In this document: positions 1 through 10,680 of the stretch, one piece after another
Numbering within the stretch: the stretch's first letter is position 1
How the letters are laid out: each line of letters begins with the position of its first letter
Source: Locusta migratoria
Lineage: Eukaryota > Arthropoda > Insecta > Orthoptera > Acrididae
Length of the DNA: 64,000 bases
Reading direction: 5' to 3'
Assembly: GCA_026315105.1 (NCBI GenBank)
Contig: CM048755.1
Location: forward strand, 211,160,333-211,224,332
The notes under the pieces: model-generated
What the model was told of the DNA's origin: nothing
Database searches by the model: none
Seen by the model: the letters and a program-made list of their open reading frames with translations, nothing else
Translations under genes and position numbers: made by a program

Positions 1-217
1 CACCATCCAAGCTCTGTTTGACTCAATGCCCAGGCGTATCAAGGCCATTATAACGGCCTGAGGTGATTTTTCTGGGTACTGATTTCTCAGGATCTGTGCA
101 ACCAAATTGTGTGAAAATGTTCTCATGTCAGTTCTAGTATCATATATTTGCCCAATGAATATCCATTTATCATCTGCATTGCTTCTTGGTGTAGCAATTT
201 TAATGGTCAGTAGTGTA
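1..217 (+). mobile_element. Tc1-like transposon, 3' end (partial)
   Basis: The + strand reads LFDSMPRRIKAIITA followed by a stop at about 16-63. This matches the usual carboxyl end of Tc1-family transposases, in the region after the catalytic core. About 150 bases of 3' sequence follow, ending in ATTTTAATGGTCAGTAGTG next to TA at 216-217, as expected for a terminal inverted repeat beside a TA target site. The rest of the element lies outside the window. The family assignment rests on the C-terminal motif and the terminus; the precise lineage was not determined. Confidence 0.65.
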
Positions 218-670
218 TAAATAACAACAAATAGAAATTTAGCTCCATGACAGTGAACCACTACTGCACAACACTCAAATATCTTCACAGTGCAGTGTTT
301 TGAAATGTCAGTGGACTCAACTGTAATACTGTTTTTCATGTATATGGCCTCTTCCACACAGGGCAAAGAACTCCTGGAAAAGCAGGCACCTAATTTGTAT
401 CATGGTAATGGAAGCCTTTGAATTGTGACATTATTTAAGAAGTGCTCAGAAATGGCAGTAATGTCACAGTCAAAATCTATAAGCAGTTCACTAACATTAT
501 CTCTAATAACTTGTATTTTCAGGTGACATGTGCTAATTCCTCCATTATTCGGGTAGGGGACATTTGGCAAAAGTGGTTCCTTTGTTAGAGGCACTTCCTT
601 TAAGCAGGAATAGCTATCAGCTAACTTCAGCCTAAAAAAGGTTCAGCAGTAACACCCACTAGTACAATAA
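218..670. other. No recognisable gene
   Basis: AT-rich sequence without a convincing coding region. A 64-codon reverse frame at 400-594 has no motif I recognise and is probably chance. Confidence 0.5.
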
Positions 671-1440
671 TTTTCCCACCCTACACTATGTTGTCACCTG
701 TAAGTTTTTCCAAGCTCCCTTTCCATACCTGTTAAGGCACAGGTCGCGCATTGTGAAATGTGACCTGCTGATGGAGTCAACGGGTACCACTGAAATGTGA
801 ATCGTGCCTTCTGCCAGCAGCACCTCACTGAGCTTCTCAGTAATACACCTGGCAACTATATTAAGATGAGGCCAGTCATGATGTTGCAACAGCTCCATGA
901 AATGCACATTCATAGCACCAGTTTCAGTAACTATCTTTACCAGATCACAACCTATGTCATACTCCCCATCCCTATCCAGACTACTCTCAGTTCCACTATC
1001 ACTGCCTGATCCAACCCTGCACTGGGCTTCACAAAGCTGGTGAGCAGTTACTCACTCCCCAACACTTCCTGCAACTGCTGGCAACTCTGCCTTGGGAGCT
1101 ACCTGACAGCAGAACATTCTTCTTTCTGTTAGCCTTTTCTATCTTCGTACCATAAAAGCTTAGGTCTGATGCACATAAAACTGCAAGAGGCTCCTCAGTT
1201 GTGGCAAATATATTGTTCACACACATTGTGAAACTATCTGAATACCTCCTCTTCCTAACTGACTTTTTCTTAACTGCCAGTTCCCAATCCCCAGTCACAT
1301 TCTTCCTCAACCTATCCAATTCCTCCTTTGTATTCTGCAGATGCAACTGGAGGGCACACAGATCTTATGTTCCTGTTCCTCCATTGACTTATTCCTATCA
1401 TGTAGCCTACAATTCCAGGAGAGGATCTCCCTAGAATACC
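671..1440 (-). pseudogene. Decayed retroelement ORF1-like sequence (coiled coil plus SGNH-like end)
   Basis: Read on the minus strand, 1346-1029 starts with a lysine/glutamate-rich helix (LQNTKEELDRLRKNVTGDWE) followed by a basic KKKSVRKRR patch. Further on, 913-686 contains ISVVPVDSISRSHFTMRDL and then LNRYGKGAW, which resembles the last block of SGNH/GDSL esterase folds (D..H followed by LN.. GK). Such folds occur in ORF1 of some LINE clades. A similar helix is seen at about 6190-6290. The pieces are broken by stops, so no product is expected. Other possibilities are a non-LTR ORF1 of another clade or an unrelated repeat protein. Confidence 0.35.
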
Positions 1441-2086
1441 CACTGCCTACCCAAATACACTCCCCCAATGAAAATACTTTCTTCAAATCTCACACCACAA
1501 CCCACTACTCTTGAATGTACAATAGAGTTGCACTTCTCAGTCATGCTAAATTTTACAATTACTGAATGAAAAACTAAATGAAAATGTTTTCTAATTTATG
1601 ATACTATACAAGTACAATTTTATGAATTAACTGTGGTAATCTGAACTTCCCTCTATACAAATAAAGTGACTACTATCACCAGTATTAATCTACAGGAAAT
1701 AAAACTACAACTAAAACTTGGTTCTCTAAAACAAAGAAAAATCAAGTATCCCCTGATACTCCAACAAAACTGAACATGTAAAAAAAGAAACACAATGAAG
1801 TCAACAGACACTGCAAGTGGAAATTTCCCTACTGCTATTACAGCAATAACAGCAAGAAACTTTGGTTGAAAATAACTAACTTTAATCACTAACTACTATG
1901 CACTGATACCTCTTCAAAAGTACTAAATTTAAAAACCATCCACAATCCACAAATAATTTTTGAGAACTTAGCTTTCAGCATCCACTACAGTTGGAACTGC
2001 TTGCCACCGAATGTAATCAAAAGGGCTGTCTTCTGATGGGGGTAGTAAAGATTAACAGTGGAAAGTCAGGTTGGAATTCAACAATA

Positions 2087-2088
<2 letters not shown>
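1441..2088. other. No recognisable gene
   Basis: AT-rich intergenic or intronic sequence. The reverse frame at 1653-1889 is hydrophobic but low-complexity and carries no motif I recognise. Confidence 0.5.
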
Positions 2089-2132
<44 letters not shown>

Positions 2133-2149
2133 GAGAGAGAGAGAGAGAG
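2089..2149. repeat. (TG)n followed by (GA)n microsatellite
   Basis: About 20 TG units run directly into about nine GA units. This is an ordinary compound microsatellite. Confidence 0.95.
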
Positions 2150-3370
2150 CATTTGTGTCTTCTTTGTGTTTCTGTCTGTGGCTAGACAGTCATCTTTGTA
2201 GTGAGCTACAACCTATCCGCATTATATTATTGTAAGATACACTCTCATTTTCCCACTTCGATAGAATGTAAGCCTCGTTGATCCAGTATCTCTGCCGTAA
2301 ATAATACACTTCTAGTAAATCACTCTTTACACAAGTGATAAGGTGTGTAGATCTACTGCTAGAAATATCTTATGATGTAAACTTAACACATTTTGTGCAA
2401 AAGACCATTTTTTGTGTGTGTTTTCCCCTTACCTTAAAAGTTGCAAAATGCTGCCATAGTCACTGGAACTATTACTGCAAATCATTTTTGCCTTCTCCTA
2501 ATGACATTAAAGTTGGTATGTTGTTGTTTCTGTAGTTGCATTAGTTACGTTCATGCAATGACATTTGTCTTGTGATGTCAGACATTTGTCTTTCCCATAC
2601 ACAAACACAATAATAATAATAATAACAATAATTAGCATCCATTCCATTATGTTGTGACGAATGAAATTCTGCACCATGGTTTATTTCAAGCACACAAAAT
2701 CACTATATCCCAGAGTACATATAAAATGGTAACAGTTACTGTCCCATAATGGCTGTCTGCAAACTAATTCATCAGTAGCATGATCACAGTGAATCCAAAT
2801 AATATCTGAAAACACAATCTTTGTAGTGCAGGGAGCATCATCCATAAAGAATTCTGGTTGATAACTTGAGTGATGAGCATGTTAAGTGACATAATATAAA
2901 GTGGAATGCTCTGGCCACTATGGATGTGTGTAACATCAGTACATTCACTGTTCGTAGTGTGGTCTGTCATACCATGACCAGTGATATGCTGTCCAATGTT
3001 GTATGTCTTTAGCAACATATCAGTATCGTTACGTAACACCATAACTTATAATTCCACTACACAAAAACAATTATGTTTTAATCTTAATTGTTGCAAAAAT
3101 TGTTTAATATTACGAGATTATGATTGGAGTGGTTTGAATTCCGATTTTCAGGTTTAAATAAGAAATCAGTGTCATTTGTTTTCTGTTGGTGAAACTGTTC
3201 CTTTAGAGTTAGTTTGTGTGATGTCATCGACAAAAATAAACTAGTTATGAGCAACGCATTCTAGCATGTTCTTGTGGAAATCGCCAGTATTGAGAGTAAC
3301 TCGAAAATTGCGTAATACGGCATACAGGATAAATCCACAAAGGCATGCCATTGTGGAATTTGGCAGCAGC
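2150..3370. other. No recognisable gene
   Basis: Mostly AT-rich sequence with a short AAT repeat near 2609-2625. The 92-codon reverse frame at 2764-3042 has no recognisable domain. Nothing here can be joined to the exonuclease gene downstream. Confidence 0.45.
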
Positions 3371-3380
3371 CAAATACTAA

Positions 3381-3930
3381 GGTAGCTGACAGATCCAAAA
3401 GGAAGATGAACTTTGCATCTTTGGAATACTTCTTGGCTCAGTTTCCAGGTGTCTTGTCTTCTAGTGAGATTGAAGAACTAGAGGAAGTGTTAAGTAATTT
3501 TCAGTTTTATCCTTTGGAACGAGCAGATATCACATGGTATAACATTTACCAATTGGAGGATTCGTCAGATTGCCCAAAGTGATTATGACAACTGATGGAC
3601 ATGCAAATCGCTGAAGTGCCGTCAAGTAAAAGGACTTGTGCTAGGCGGTCGAACAATCCCATACGGGATCTTCCGGCCAAAAATGCCATATGATCATTTC
3701 AACTCTCTTGGTGCTCCAAAGTAATGCAACCACTGAAAGAGTGCTTAGCATTGTGCATAAAAACAAAATGGAATTCTGACAAAATCTTAGCATTACAACA
3801 TTGAATTCATGACTAGTGGAAAAAATTAAAAAAATTTTCTTCAAAACAAGTATGCCATCAGTTAACAGTTACCAAAAATCAGCTGAGTTATGCCAAGAAA
3901 GTGACTAGGTTGTACTATTAGAGTTTTAAG
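3381..3930 (+). pseudogene. hAT transposase C-terminal (dimerisation) domain remnant
   Basis: Two blocks on the + strand read as the C-terminal part of a hAT transposase. The first, 3381-3580, contains FASLEYFLAQFPGVLS and then a helix-rich stretch ending WYNIYQLEDSSD. The second, from about 3700, reads LLVLQSNATTERVLSIVHKN, which matches the family signature LPHSNA.VER.FS in the hAT dimerisation region. In-frame stops and a SINE fragment at 3602-3697 separate the blocks, so the sequence is dead. The transposase catalytic region was not found upstream. Confidence 0.6.
3602..3697 (+). repeat. SINE family 1, 3' fragment
   Basis: The sequence from the CGCTGAAGTGCCGTC block to AAAAATGCCATATGATC matches the 3' half of the tRNA-derived SINE at 19518-19764 and 44141-44385. 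The tRNA-like head is missing. It interrupts the hAT remnant between its two conserved blocks. Confidence 0.75.
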
Positions 3931-4936
3931 AGCTCCACACATCACTTCAGGTTCTCTGTCACTCACACTGCTGGAACCTTCATGAATGCTTCAAAAATAG
4001 AGAGAATGATTTCATTAGGCCTAGTAACAGGCTGGAAGAAGAGGATGTGGATGGAAACATAAAAAATTGATAATTTGTAAAACTTTCTTAACCTGTACAC
4101 TCACTGAAATATTTTAACCTGAACTCTTAAAATTATTATTTTATGTCATATTGTGTTTGTGTGCAATTTTAATGAGTAAATTGTTTATGATATAGGAGAT
4201 ATATAGCCTATATAAATAAATATTAATCTGGAAATCACAAAATGTAAGATGTTCAGTTCTGAGGAAGAAAATAATTAGCTATTAAGTTTTGCTCCCCCAC
4301 TCATACACACACATTCCTACTGTACACATCAGAATGCTGTAGTAATATGCTGCCCGTATCTCATTTGCAACATTACAAAGACTGTTTTCACAATTTTGAT
4401 GCTTCCTTATTAACTTATTCCCATTGGACCCCTTCTAACCCTCTCCCATCCCCGCTCATACATATTAGGACTCATTACTATTTGCCATGTTCAAAAGTTG
4501 GAACCTGTGCTCAAGTCATCTGTGATTGTCTTAGTTCTCATATGACAACATAATGAAATGTTAGTAAGGTCTTTTCCCCCTCCCCTCAACTCAATATGGT
4601 TCCTTTGGTCTCTCTCTCTCTCTCATGACCTTGTTGTCAGTGGGAAGGTAATTCCTAATAGTTACTTCTTTTCTTCTAATAGTAGCCTACAGAGCCAACA
4701 GATTACTTATGCTGTCTCAGATATAAAATGTGTCTGTGCTTAAAACTTATTACTATGCAGTACATTAATGTTACACAATTTTGCCAATTATTAAGTTGTG
4801 ACTTTAGTAATACTTTTTTTAATATTTCATGTAGACACTTGCAGTTTCATTTCACCTTTTAAGGTATGTGCTGTATGTGATAAGATTTGTATTATACGCT
4901 ACTTGTCACTGATAAATACTGTTTTTCCCTTTGCAG
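3931..4936. other. Intron or intergenic sequence before the first visible exon
   Basis: No exon with the DFEAT motif expected just before EIIEFP was found here. The sequence is AT-rich with scattered CT tracts (for example 4611-4626). It ends in a pyrimidine tract and TTTGCAG acceptor at 4925-4936. Confidence 0.5.
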
Positions 4937-5071
4937 GAAATAATAGAGTTCCCGTGCTTGAAAGTAAGTGGCAAAACATTTGAAGTTCTGTCACAATTCC
5001 ACCATTACGTTAGGCCAATATGCAATCCTCTGCTGTCAGATTTTTGTGTGGCCAAGACTGGAATAATTCAG
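4937..5071 (+). CDS. ERI1-like 3'-5' exoribonuclease, exon A
   Basis: This 135 bp exon encodes 45 residues starting EIIEFPCLKVSGKTFEVLSQ and ending AKTGIIQ. Those are the family blocks directly after the first DEDDh motif (DFEAT) in ERI1, ERI3 and fly Snipper: EIIEFP, F..YV.P and L..FC...TGI. The family are Mg-dependent 3'-5' exonucleases that trim structured RNA or DNA ends; ERI1 acts on siRNA duplexes and on histone mRNA and 5.8S rRNA ends. The exon is phase 0 at both ends, with acceptor TTTGCAG and donor GTAATT. The exon carrying the first catalytic Asp and Glu is not visible and is presumably upstream of the window. A choice between ERI1, ERI2 and ERI3 cannot be made from this part. Confidence 0.88.
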
Positions 5072-5284
5072 GTAATTCATAGACAGTTATTAAAATTTAC
5101 TACTGTAGATTTGTGTACCATTGTAAATGTAGCCATTCAAGTATAAAAATCTGGTAGTTGATAGTGTGTGGCATTGACTAATTTGATTTCACTAACCTCT
5201 AGACAGCTATATAAATGACCAGCTTCAAATTAATATTAACAAATTGTTAAATGAGTTACTAATCAATGATGTACTGACGTATGC
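5072..5284 (+). other. Start of the 18 kb intron of the ERI1-like gene
   Basis: The donor GTAATT at 5072 opens an intron that ends with the acceptor at 23107. The repeats listed between these points are intronic. Confidence 0.75.
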
Positions 5285-5445
5285 AATTACATCTATGTAC
5301 ATACTCCACAAGCTACCATATGGTGATTGGTGGAAGGTACCATGTTCCACCACTAGTAATTTTCCTTTCTATTTCACTTGGAAATGGAACAAAGGAAAAA
5401 GCTACTGCCTATATGTCTCTGTAGAAACAATAAATTTCTTTTATT
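5285..5445 (-). mobile_element. CR1-like LINE, short 3' end fragment
   Basis: The reverse complement of this stretch matches the 3' end of the LINE at 48991-53227: the block around the ORF2 stop, the GTGG.A..GT.CC segment and the GTATGT..ATAGATG tail. It is a short, 5'-truncated copy with no coding value. Confidence 0.65.
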
Positions 5446-5739
5446 TCTACTTGCAGTCCTTGTGTGAAATTTACTACATGGTTACAATTAAACTGATACA
5501 TTGAATGATACAATGTTTGTTTGTCAGTCATTGTGTTCATGGAGTATGCCTAAAAAGAATAATAGTTCCACTTTCAGCAACCAGCTGAAAATATGGCACT
5601 GTAAGCTGTCAGAATATGGAAAAAAAAAAATGCTAGAAACGGGGATGAATGATCAAACACATAACAGTGGTTCTGGCATGTTTATGTATTCAGTATGATC
5701 TCCTGATTCGGCAACATGCTACATCTGTAAAAGGGTATG

Positions 5740-5940
5740 GTTTGACAGCTACTTCCAACATCTTTGGTGTAAACAGGCTGGCATCAAATCAGAAATAATC
5801 CAGATATGATCTGTCAGATATCCCCACAACCAGGAGACACAAACATTTAGGTTGGGAGATGTGGAAGGCCACAAATTTGGAAATAGGATAGAGATAGTAT
5901 GACTATTACTGAAGGTTTCTTGAAGCAAATATTTCAACTG
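5740..5940 (-). pseudogene. mariner/IS630-type transposase, C-terminal remnant
   Basis: The minus-strand frame contains LFPNLWPSTSPNLNVCVSWL followed by WGYLTDHIW. This matches the DDE transposase block W..RSPDL...D..LWGY.K that surrounds the last catalytic acidic residue. A mutated residue stands where the catalytic residue is expected, and only about 60 codons remain. Another copy with the same LWGYLKD signature lies at 8290-9175. Confidence 0.6.
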
Positions 5941-7080
5941 GAAAGTGACTTGTGATGTTGCACAAGCTTCTTAGAGTGTGAAGATGTCTCTGTACACTAA
6001 ACAGGCCTTTGAGGTGTCCTCTCCTCAAAGAAAGTTAGACTCAGAATGAAGGATCTTGTGAAACAACACCACACAGTAACATAAGCCGAGTACAGTGGAT
6101 GTTACTCCACATCATCTGGCAAAGTAGGTTTTGTAGGATATCCAGTAAAGATAGGAAGATAGTGGAACAGGAGGGGACATTACTGCTCTTAAGCCTGAGT
6201 TAGATCACACTAAGAAGCAGCTGGACAGGTTAAGAAGGGAGAAGGGTAAAGAAAGGTGGGAAGTGTCAACAGATGAAAGAATAGACTTAGCACCATGTGG
6301 GATTGGCCATGAGCTCTAAGGCGCCTTGCTGTGGAGTGTGCGTCTTTTACTAATCCAAGTGGTTTGAAATATTTCTTTGTCTCCCCTTGCTATTATTTCT
6401 TACTAATAAACTTATTTACCCTCTTATTTCTACCAGTTTCATTGTGTAAGAATTACTGATAGAAACTGCAAAATGCATTTTTGAACCAAACAAAAGTTCC
6501 CAGAAATCCAGCCATATGCCTTTGGCACTATACCAGTGATGCCTTTGTTGAGTAGTGTTTACCTTGTGGCTACATTTGTGACAGTTGTAACTTTCTTTTC
6601 TCTATTTTTAGGAAATTATGTTGTTATCTACCCCACACATAAGATAACATGTTCTTATGTACATCATGTATGGTGTTGAGAAAGTCCTCAGTTTTCAGTT
6701 ATGTATTGATTCTTGAGTTGATTATGTATCATGAATTTTAGGGGTGGTTTCTCAAATAAGGTGAGGGGAGTTGAGTTTAAAAATGATGAAGTCTTTTATT
6801 TTAGATTGAAAAGGTTTGGTTTGTCAAATAAGAGCTGAATTGGTTGACTGTATTTAAAGCCTTCCCTTTGTAATTATTGTAATTAGGTTTCTTCCTGATC
6901 GTACAAGTTGGACCACTTTGAGAATTCAGAAATGGCGATATTGGTTAACTGTGGAGTTTGGTTTGTGCATTTAGGTGTGCAAATGGATTTATAACAGTGA
7001 ACTCATATTTATCTGTTTCAGCTAACAGCTTTTTCTACAGTTTAGAAGTGAATTCTGGCCAAATTTCCAATATACAGCGT
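5941..7080. other. Intronic sequence with a short LINE ORF1-like remnant
   Basis: At about 6160-6300 the + strand reads TALKPELDHTKKQLDRLRRE, a charged helix that resembles the ORF1-like fragment at 1346-1029. The GCTCTAAGGCGCCTTGCTGTGGA stretch near 6316 resembles a tRNA-like SINE head but is too short to assign. Nothing else is recognised. Confidence 0.4.
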
Positions 7081-7690
7081 ATGATCAATAATGTTACTAA
7101 TCCTTCGTATACGTCAAAATAGTACTTTTGTATTTCGACACATATAATGCAATTCCCACTCCACATACCCATACTGGAACTCACTTTCGGTCAGCCTCTT
7201 TAGAGACACTGTCTTGGACATTTTCTACAGAGCCGAATCAGTGTCCCTTGAGCTGGGGAAAGAGGAGGAAGTTCGCCAGTAACAGATCTGGACTGAATGG
7301 AGATTGAGGTAATCTGGCAACCCTGTGCTTGGTCCAGTGTTCCAACACCTGCAGCACACATAGGCACAGTGCATTGTCATGGTGCAGATTCCAACAAGTG
7401 GCGACGTCTGGCCACACTCGGAGGCATTTGAGCAACCTTTCAACCACTTCCATGCAAAATTTAGCATTAACAGTTTGGCCAGTGGGCACAAAACTCCCAG
7501 TAAACCACACCATGAGTGTCAAAAAGCAGATGAGCATTATTTTGACTTTTGACTTGCTCATTTTGGCTCTTTTTGGTCATGGGGAATTGGGAGTGTACCA
7601 CTCAGTGCTCTGGTGTTTGGTCTCCAGGTCATATTAAAACACCAAAATTTGACACCGGTCATCACATAGTAAAGAAAATTTAGGTTTTCT
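7081..7690 (-). pseudogene. mariner transposase remnant
   Basis: On the minus strand the reading starts near 7680 with a YDLETKHQSTEWYTPNSP block, continues as KRAKMSKSKVKIMLICF, then FVPTGQTVNAKFCMEVVERL, LHHDNALC and LPQSPFSPDLLLANFLLFPQ. These are the signature blocks of the mariner transposase catalytic domain; HHDNA carries the second Asp. In mariner the final catalytic residue is the D of a SPDL..CDF segment, here read as SPDLLLANF, so it appears lost. The N-terminal helix-turn-helix part and the inverted termini were not found. At least one frameshift near 7560-7620 shows decay. Confidence 0.8.
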
Positions 7691-7879
7691 TGGACACAGT
7701 TCAGAATTTACTGGGAAATTTGCACGATTCAGTATTTGTTCATCGCTGTGGCCACAGCACTACAGGAGTTCGAGTGGTGGTCTTGTGCAAAAATGCAGTG
7801 CACCAGGAATAGCCCAAATGTTGGGCATACCGTAAAAATAGTCTTACAAAATGCTGCCCATACAAAAATCACATTTATT
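7691..7879. other. Short unassigned spacer
   Basis: Nothing recognised between the mariner remnant and the reverse LINE fragment. Confidence 0.4.
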
Positions 7880-8285
7880 CAAGAGTTCATCAACATAGTT
7901 ACTCTTCAAATCACATTTAAGTGCCTGGCAGAGGGTTCATTAACCACTTTCATAACCTTTCTCTACCATTCCATTCTCTATTAGCACGAGGGAAGAAAGA
8001 ACACCTAAATCGTTCCATTTTCGATCTGATTTCTCTTATTTTATTGGGATGGTCATGTCTCCCTAAGTAGGTGGGCGCTAGCAAAATATTTTCACATTCA
8101 GAAGTAAAAATCATTGATTGAAACTTCGCAAACAGATCACGCTGTGATGAATAAGTCTTTCTTTTAATGATTTCCACCCCAATTTGTGCAACATTTCCAT
8201 GACGCTTTCCCCCCTGTAACATGATAAAATGAGCTGCCCTTCTCTGAACCTTCTCAATATCTTCAGTCAGTCCCACCTGGTGAGG
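7880..8285 (-). mobile_element. CR1-like LINE, 3' end fragment
   Basis: Minus-strand reading gives HQVGLTEDIEKVQRRAAHFI, then YLGRHDHPNKIREIRSKMER and CSFFPRANREWN. This is the conserved C-terminal region after the reverse transcriptase, parallel to QIGLKEDIEAVQRRAARF and the FFPRSIWEWN end of the LINE at 48991-53227. The 3' untranslated part runs down to about 7880. The fragment is 5'-truncated and belongs to a related but different subfamily. Confidence 0.75.
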
Positions 8286-8289
8286 GTCC

Positions 8290-9175
8290 CTGCTGACCTG
8301 CCAGGAAGACAAATGTTTGCTATGGAATTTATTGCTTATGTGGATGTGAATGGTGTACAGTCTTGGAATATACCATGAGCATGCAAAGCCTATTTCCGTC
8401 ACCAAGAACATGTCAATATGCAGAATTGCAGAACGTAGGCAATGTAAAATCTGCACACACAGGTCGACTTTCAGTCTACAAAGGTGATTGAGGGGGTGCA
8501 GATTGATGACATCATTCATTGTAGGGCCAAATTTTTTCCGAGGAGATGAGTACTGTGGGTACTGTTACTTTTAGTCACTGCTAAACACATTTAGAGTCTT
8601 TTACACATCAACATCACTTCAACCATTCAACATTTTGGCTGTATGGGTAGGATTCCTTTTTTTGCAAAATGGTGGTCCTCAACACGTTGCACAGCCAGTG
8701 AAGTAGCTACTGCAGAGGCATTTAGGAAATGCTAGAATTATCAGCTGTTATTCTTATACATCCTGGCCCTCCATATCACCTTCTCATCATCTGTGTGACT
8801 TCTGGCTATGGGGATATCTGAAAGATTTTGTGTTCAGTGCTTCAATTATGCACGTAACTGGATTGAAAGCACGTATTACGCATAGCATTCTGAATGTGAC
8901 ACCTGAGGTAGTGTGATCTATGGAGGAACATGCTGTTTCTTGATTTCAACTTGTGGTTATCATATTGAACAGTCTTGCACCAGTCTCAAAACAGTTAGAA
9001 ACTGATGTCATTTTGCTGCTTGCTTTCTTTGTTGCTGGACTTACCTGTTGACTGCCAAACTTGCACAGACAATGTAATGTGCAATTCAAACCAAGGTCAT
9101 CGTACAGCATTGTGGTTCTTGTTCTACAGCCTTTTTAAACTGGAACTTTAATTATTATGTGCATCCTGTATTTTC
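8290..9175 (+). pseudogene. IS630/mariner-type transposase remnant (LWGYLKD subgroup)
   Basis: The + strand, read across several frame changes, gives HVNMQNCRT (8408-8435), a VIEGVQIDDII/FFPR block near 8490-8545, VGFLFLQNGGPQHVAQPV near 8650-8700, then CDFWLWGYLKDFVF near 8797-8840 and NVTPEVV near 8900. These are consecutive blocks of the DDE domain in a group of insect IS630-Tc1-mariner transposases; CDF..WGYLKD covers the last catalytic acidic residue, which is kept here. The end near 9130-9175 (TAAACTGGAACTTTAATTA) looks like the 3' tail of the element. Multiple frameshifts make it non-functional. Confidence 0.65.
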
Positions 9176-10226
9176 ATTATTGATTTTTTTTTCTCTCATT
9201 GACTATCATATCTAACAACTGTATAATTAGCTTTCACTTCCCTGACTACTGAAATCATTATCATCATCCAGTTTTTTATTGATGTTTTTAATTGCTGTAC
9301 AGTAACAAACTCCTTTGTCATTACTATTTCTTTTTTGTGCTTGTTTAGTGTTGACATTGTGACCTATGGAAATTTGGTCACCGCCTTTTCTTTTGTACTT
9401 ACTGTCATTGCTGTAGAAGTCTTAGTACAGATCAAATTTCTACCTCTAATAAATGTAGTTTTACTTGTAATTAAAATACCCCTTATAACTATCACTGTGC
9501 TGATGTTCTATCATTCTTTCACTCTGCTAGTTACATTTGTCTTAAAATAGAATAATTGTTTATACAGTCGCAATCCAGTGTTTATTTGTGCATCACTAAT
9601 GTAAATAATAGAACAGAAAAAGTCAGCATTTTAATCTAGTGCTAACGTTACAGTACACATGTAGCAGGACAAAACTCAGTTTTCCTTTAAACAGAGGCTT
9701 GTATTGAATTTGAAGGTTTGTGATATTAAATCTATGAATACAACTACTTTAGAAAAGGGTTTCCAAATCCAAACACAAACTTTAATTTCACTTTAGATGT
9801 GCTTTTCAATAAATGAATAAAGTCTGCTAAATGATGAATACTCTGCTGTATCTGTGTACCAATCCAGTGAATGAAAAGGAAAGGAGGACAGAGGGAGAGA
9901 TCTCTTTACACAAAACTAGGCATTGCAAGATACAAAATAAAATTAGATGTAAAAATGCAACTTGGTAAATGTGGTAGCTAGAGGAATTACTTTGCACTTG
10001 GCAGCTGCAACATTCAAAATGCAGCCAACAATTTAATGGTGATGAAGATATTAGTGTACCACCCCAACTGAAGATTAGTGAAAGCTGAAATAAATAAAGG
10101 TCATGAAAGTGTCCAGTTGCTGTATTTTTTAAATAATTAAATATTTCTTTAATAATACAAGCAACCGCGTTTCTCTTGTATTGATGTACAAGGCAGCCTA
10201 TAAAATTGAAATACCAGGAAGAATAG

Positions 10227-10230
<4 letters not shown>
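9176..10230. other. Intronic sequence, nothing recognised
   Basis: AT-rich. The hydrophobic frame at 9335-9550 looks like translation of T-rich sequence rather than a membrane protein gene. Confidence 0.45.
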
Positions 10231-10296
<66 letters not shown>

Positions 10297-10301
10297 TTTT
10301 T
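10231..10301. repeat. (AT)n microsatellite followed by a T run
   Basis: About 25 AT units followed by about 22 T. Simple low-complexity sequence. Confidence 0.95.
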
Positions 10302-10369
10302 GCATATACAGTATATTAGGAAGAATAAGTAAATAAAATGTGGAGCAGACAGGCTGTAAAATTCAGTTA

Positions 10370-10680
10370 ACAAAGCTGCCACCTCTGGCAGCTACAGCAG
10401 TGTAATCCTGCTGGACATAAAGTTGATATGAGCTTAGATGACATAAACATACTTCATTACAGGCTGCATCAACTGTGACATAGAGTTCGTCTGTCTTAGT
10501 GGCTAGAGAATGGTGGTGTGCATGTGTCTGCAACCTATGGATACATGTTTTCAATTGGTGAGTAATCTGGAGAACGTGCTGGCCAGGGCAACAGTAGAAT
10601 ACCCACTGTATCAAGGTAGGTCGGGACAGCACAGGCAATATGCAGTCTGTTGTTATCTTGTTGAAAGGTAATGTCATAGA
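10370..10680 (-). pseudogene. Tc1-like transposase, C-terminal remnant
   Basis: Minus-strand reading gives FQQDNNRLHIACAV and, about 30 residues later, LLPWPARSPDYSPIENMYP, then AVAARGGS near the end. This is the DDE signature FQQDNARPH ... WPARSPDLSPIEH of Tc1-type transposases, with the second Asp and final Glu still readable. The RRGG tail matches the usual C-terminus. Frame changes between blocks show it is dead. The N-terminal half is absent. Confidence 0.75.

Noticed and set aside
2764..3042. 92-codon reverse frame
   Set aside because: No domain, biased composition, and no splice or start context.
4835..4863. Mini-exon between TTGCAG and GTATGT before exon A
   Set aside because: Nineteen bases with a stop-prone reading and no fit to the exonuclease family sequence.
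6290..6345. tRNA-like fragment resembling SINE family 2
   Set aside because: Only about 40 bases match and no tail is present; too short to call.
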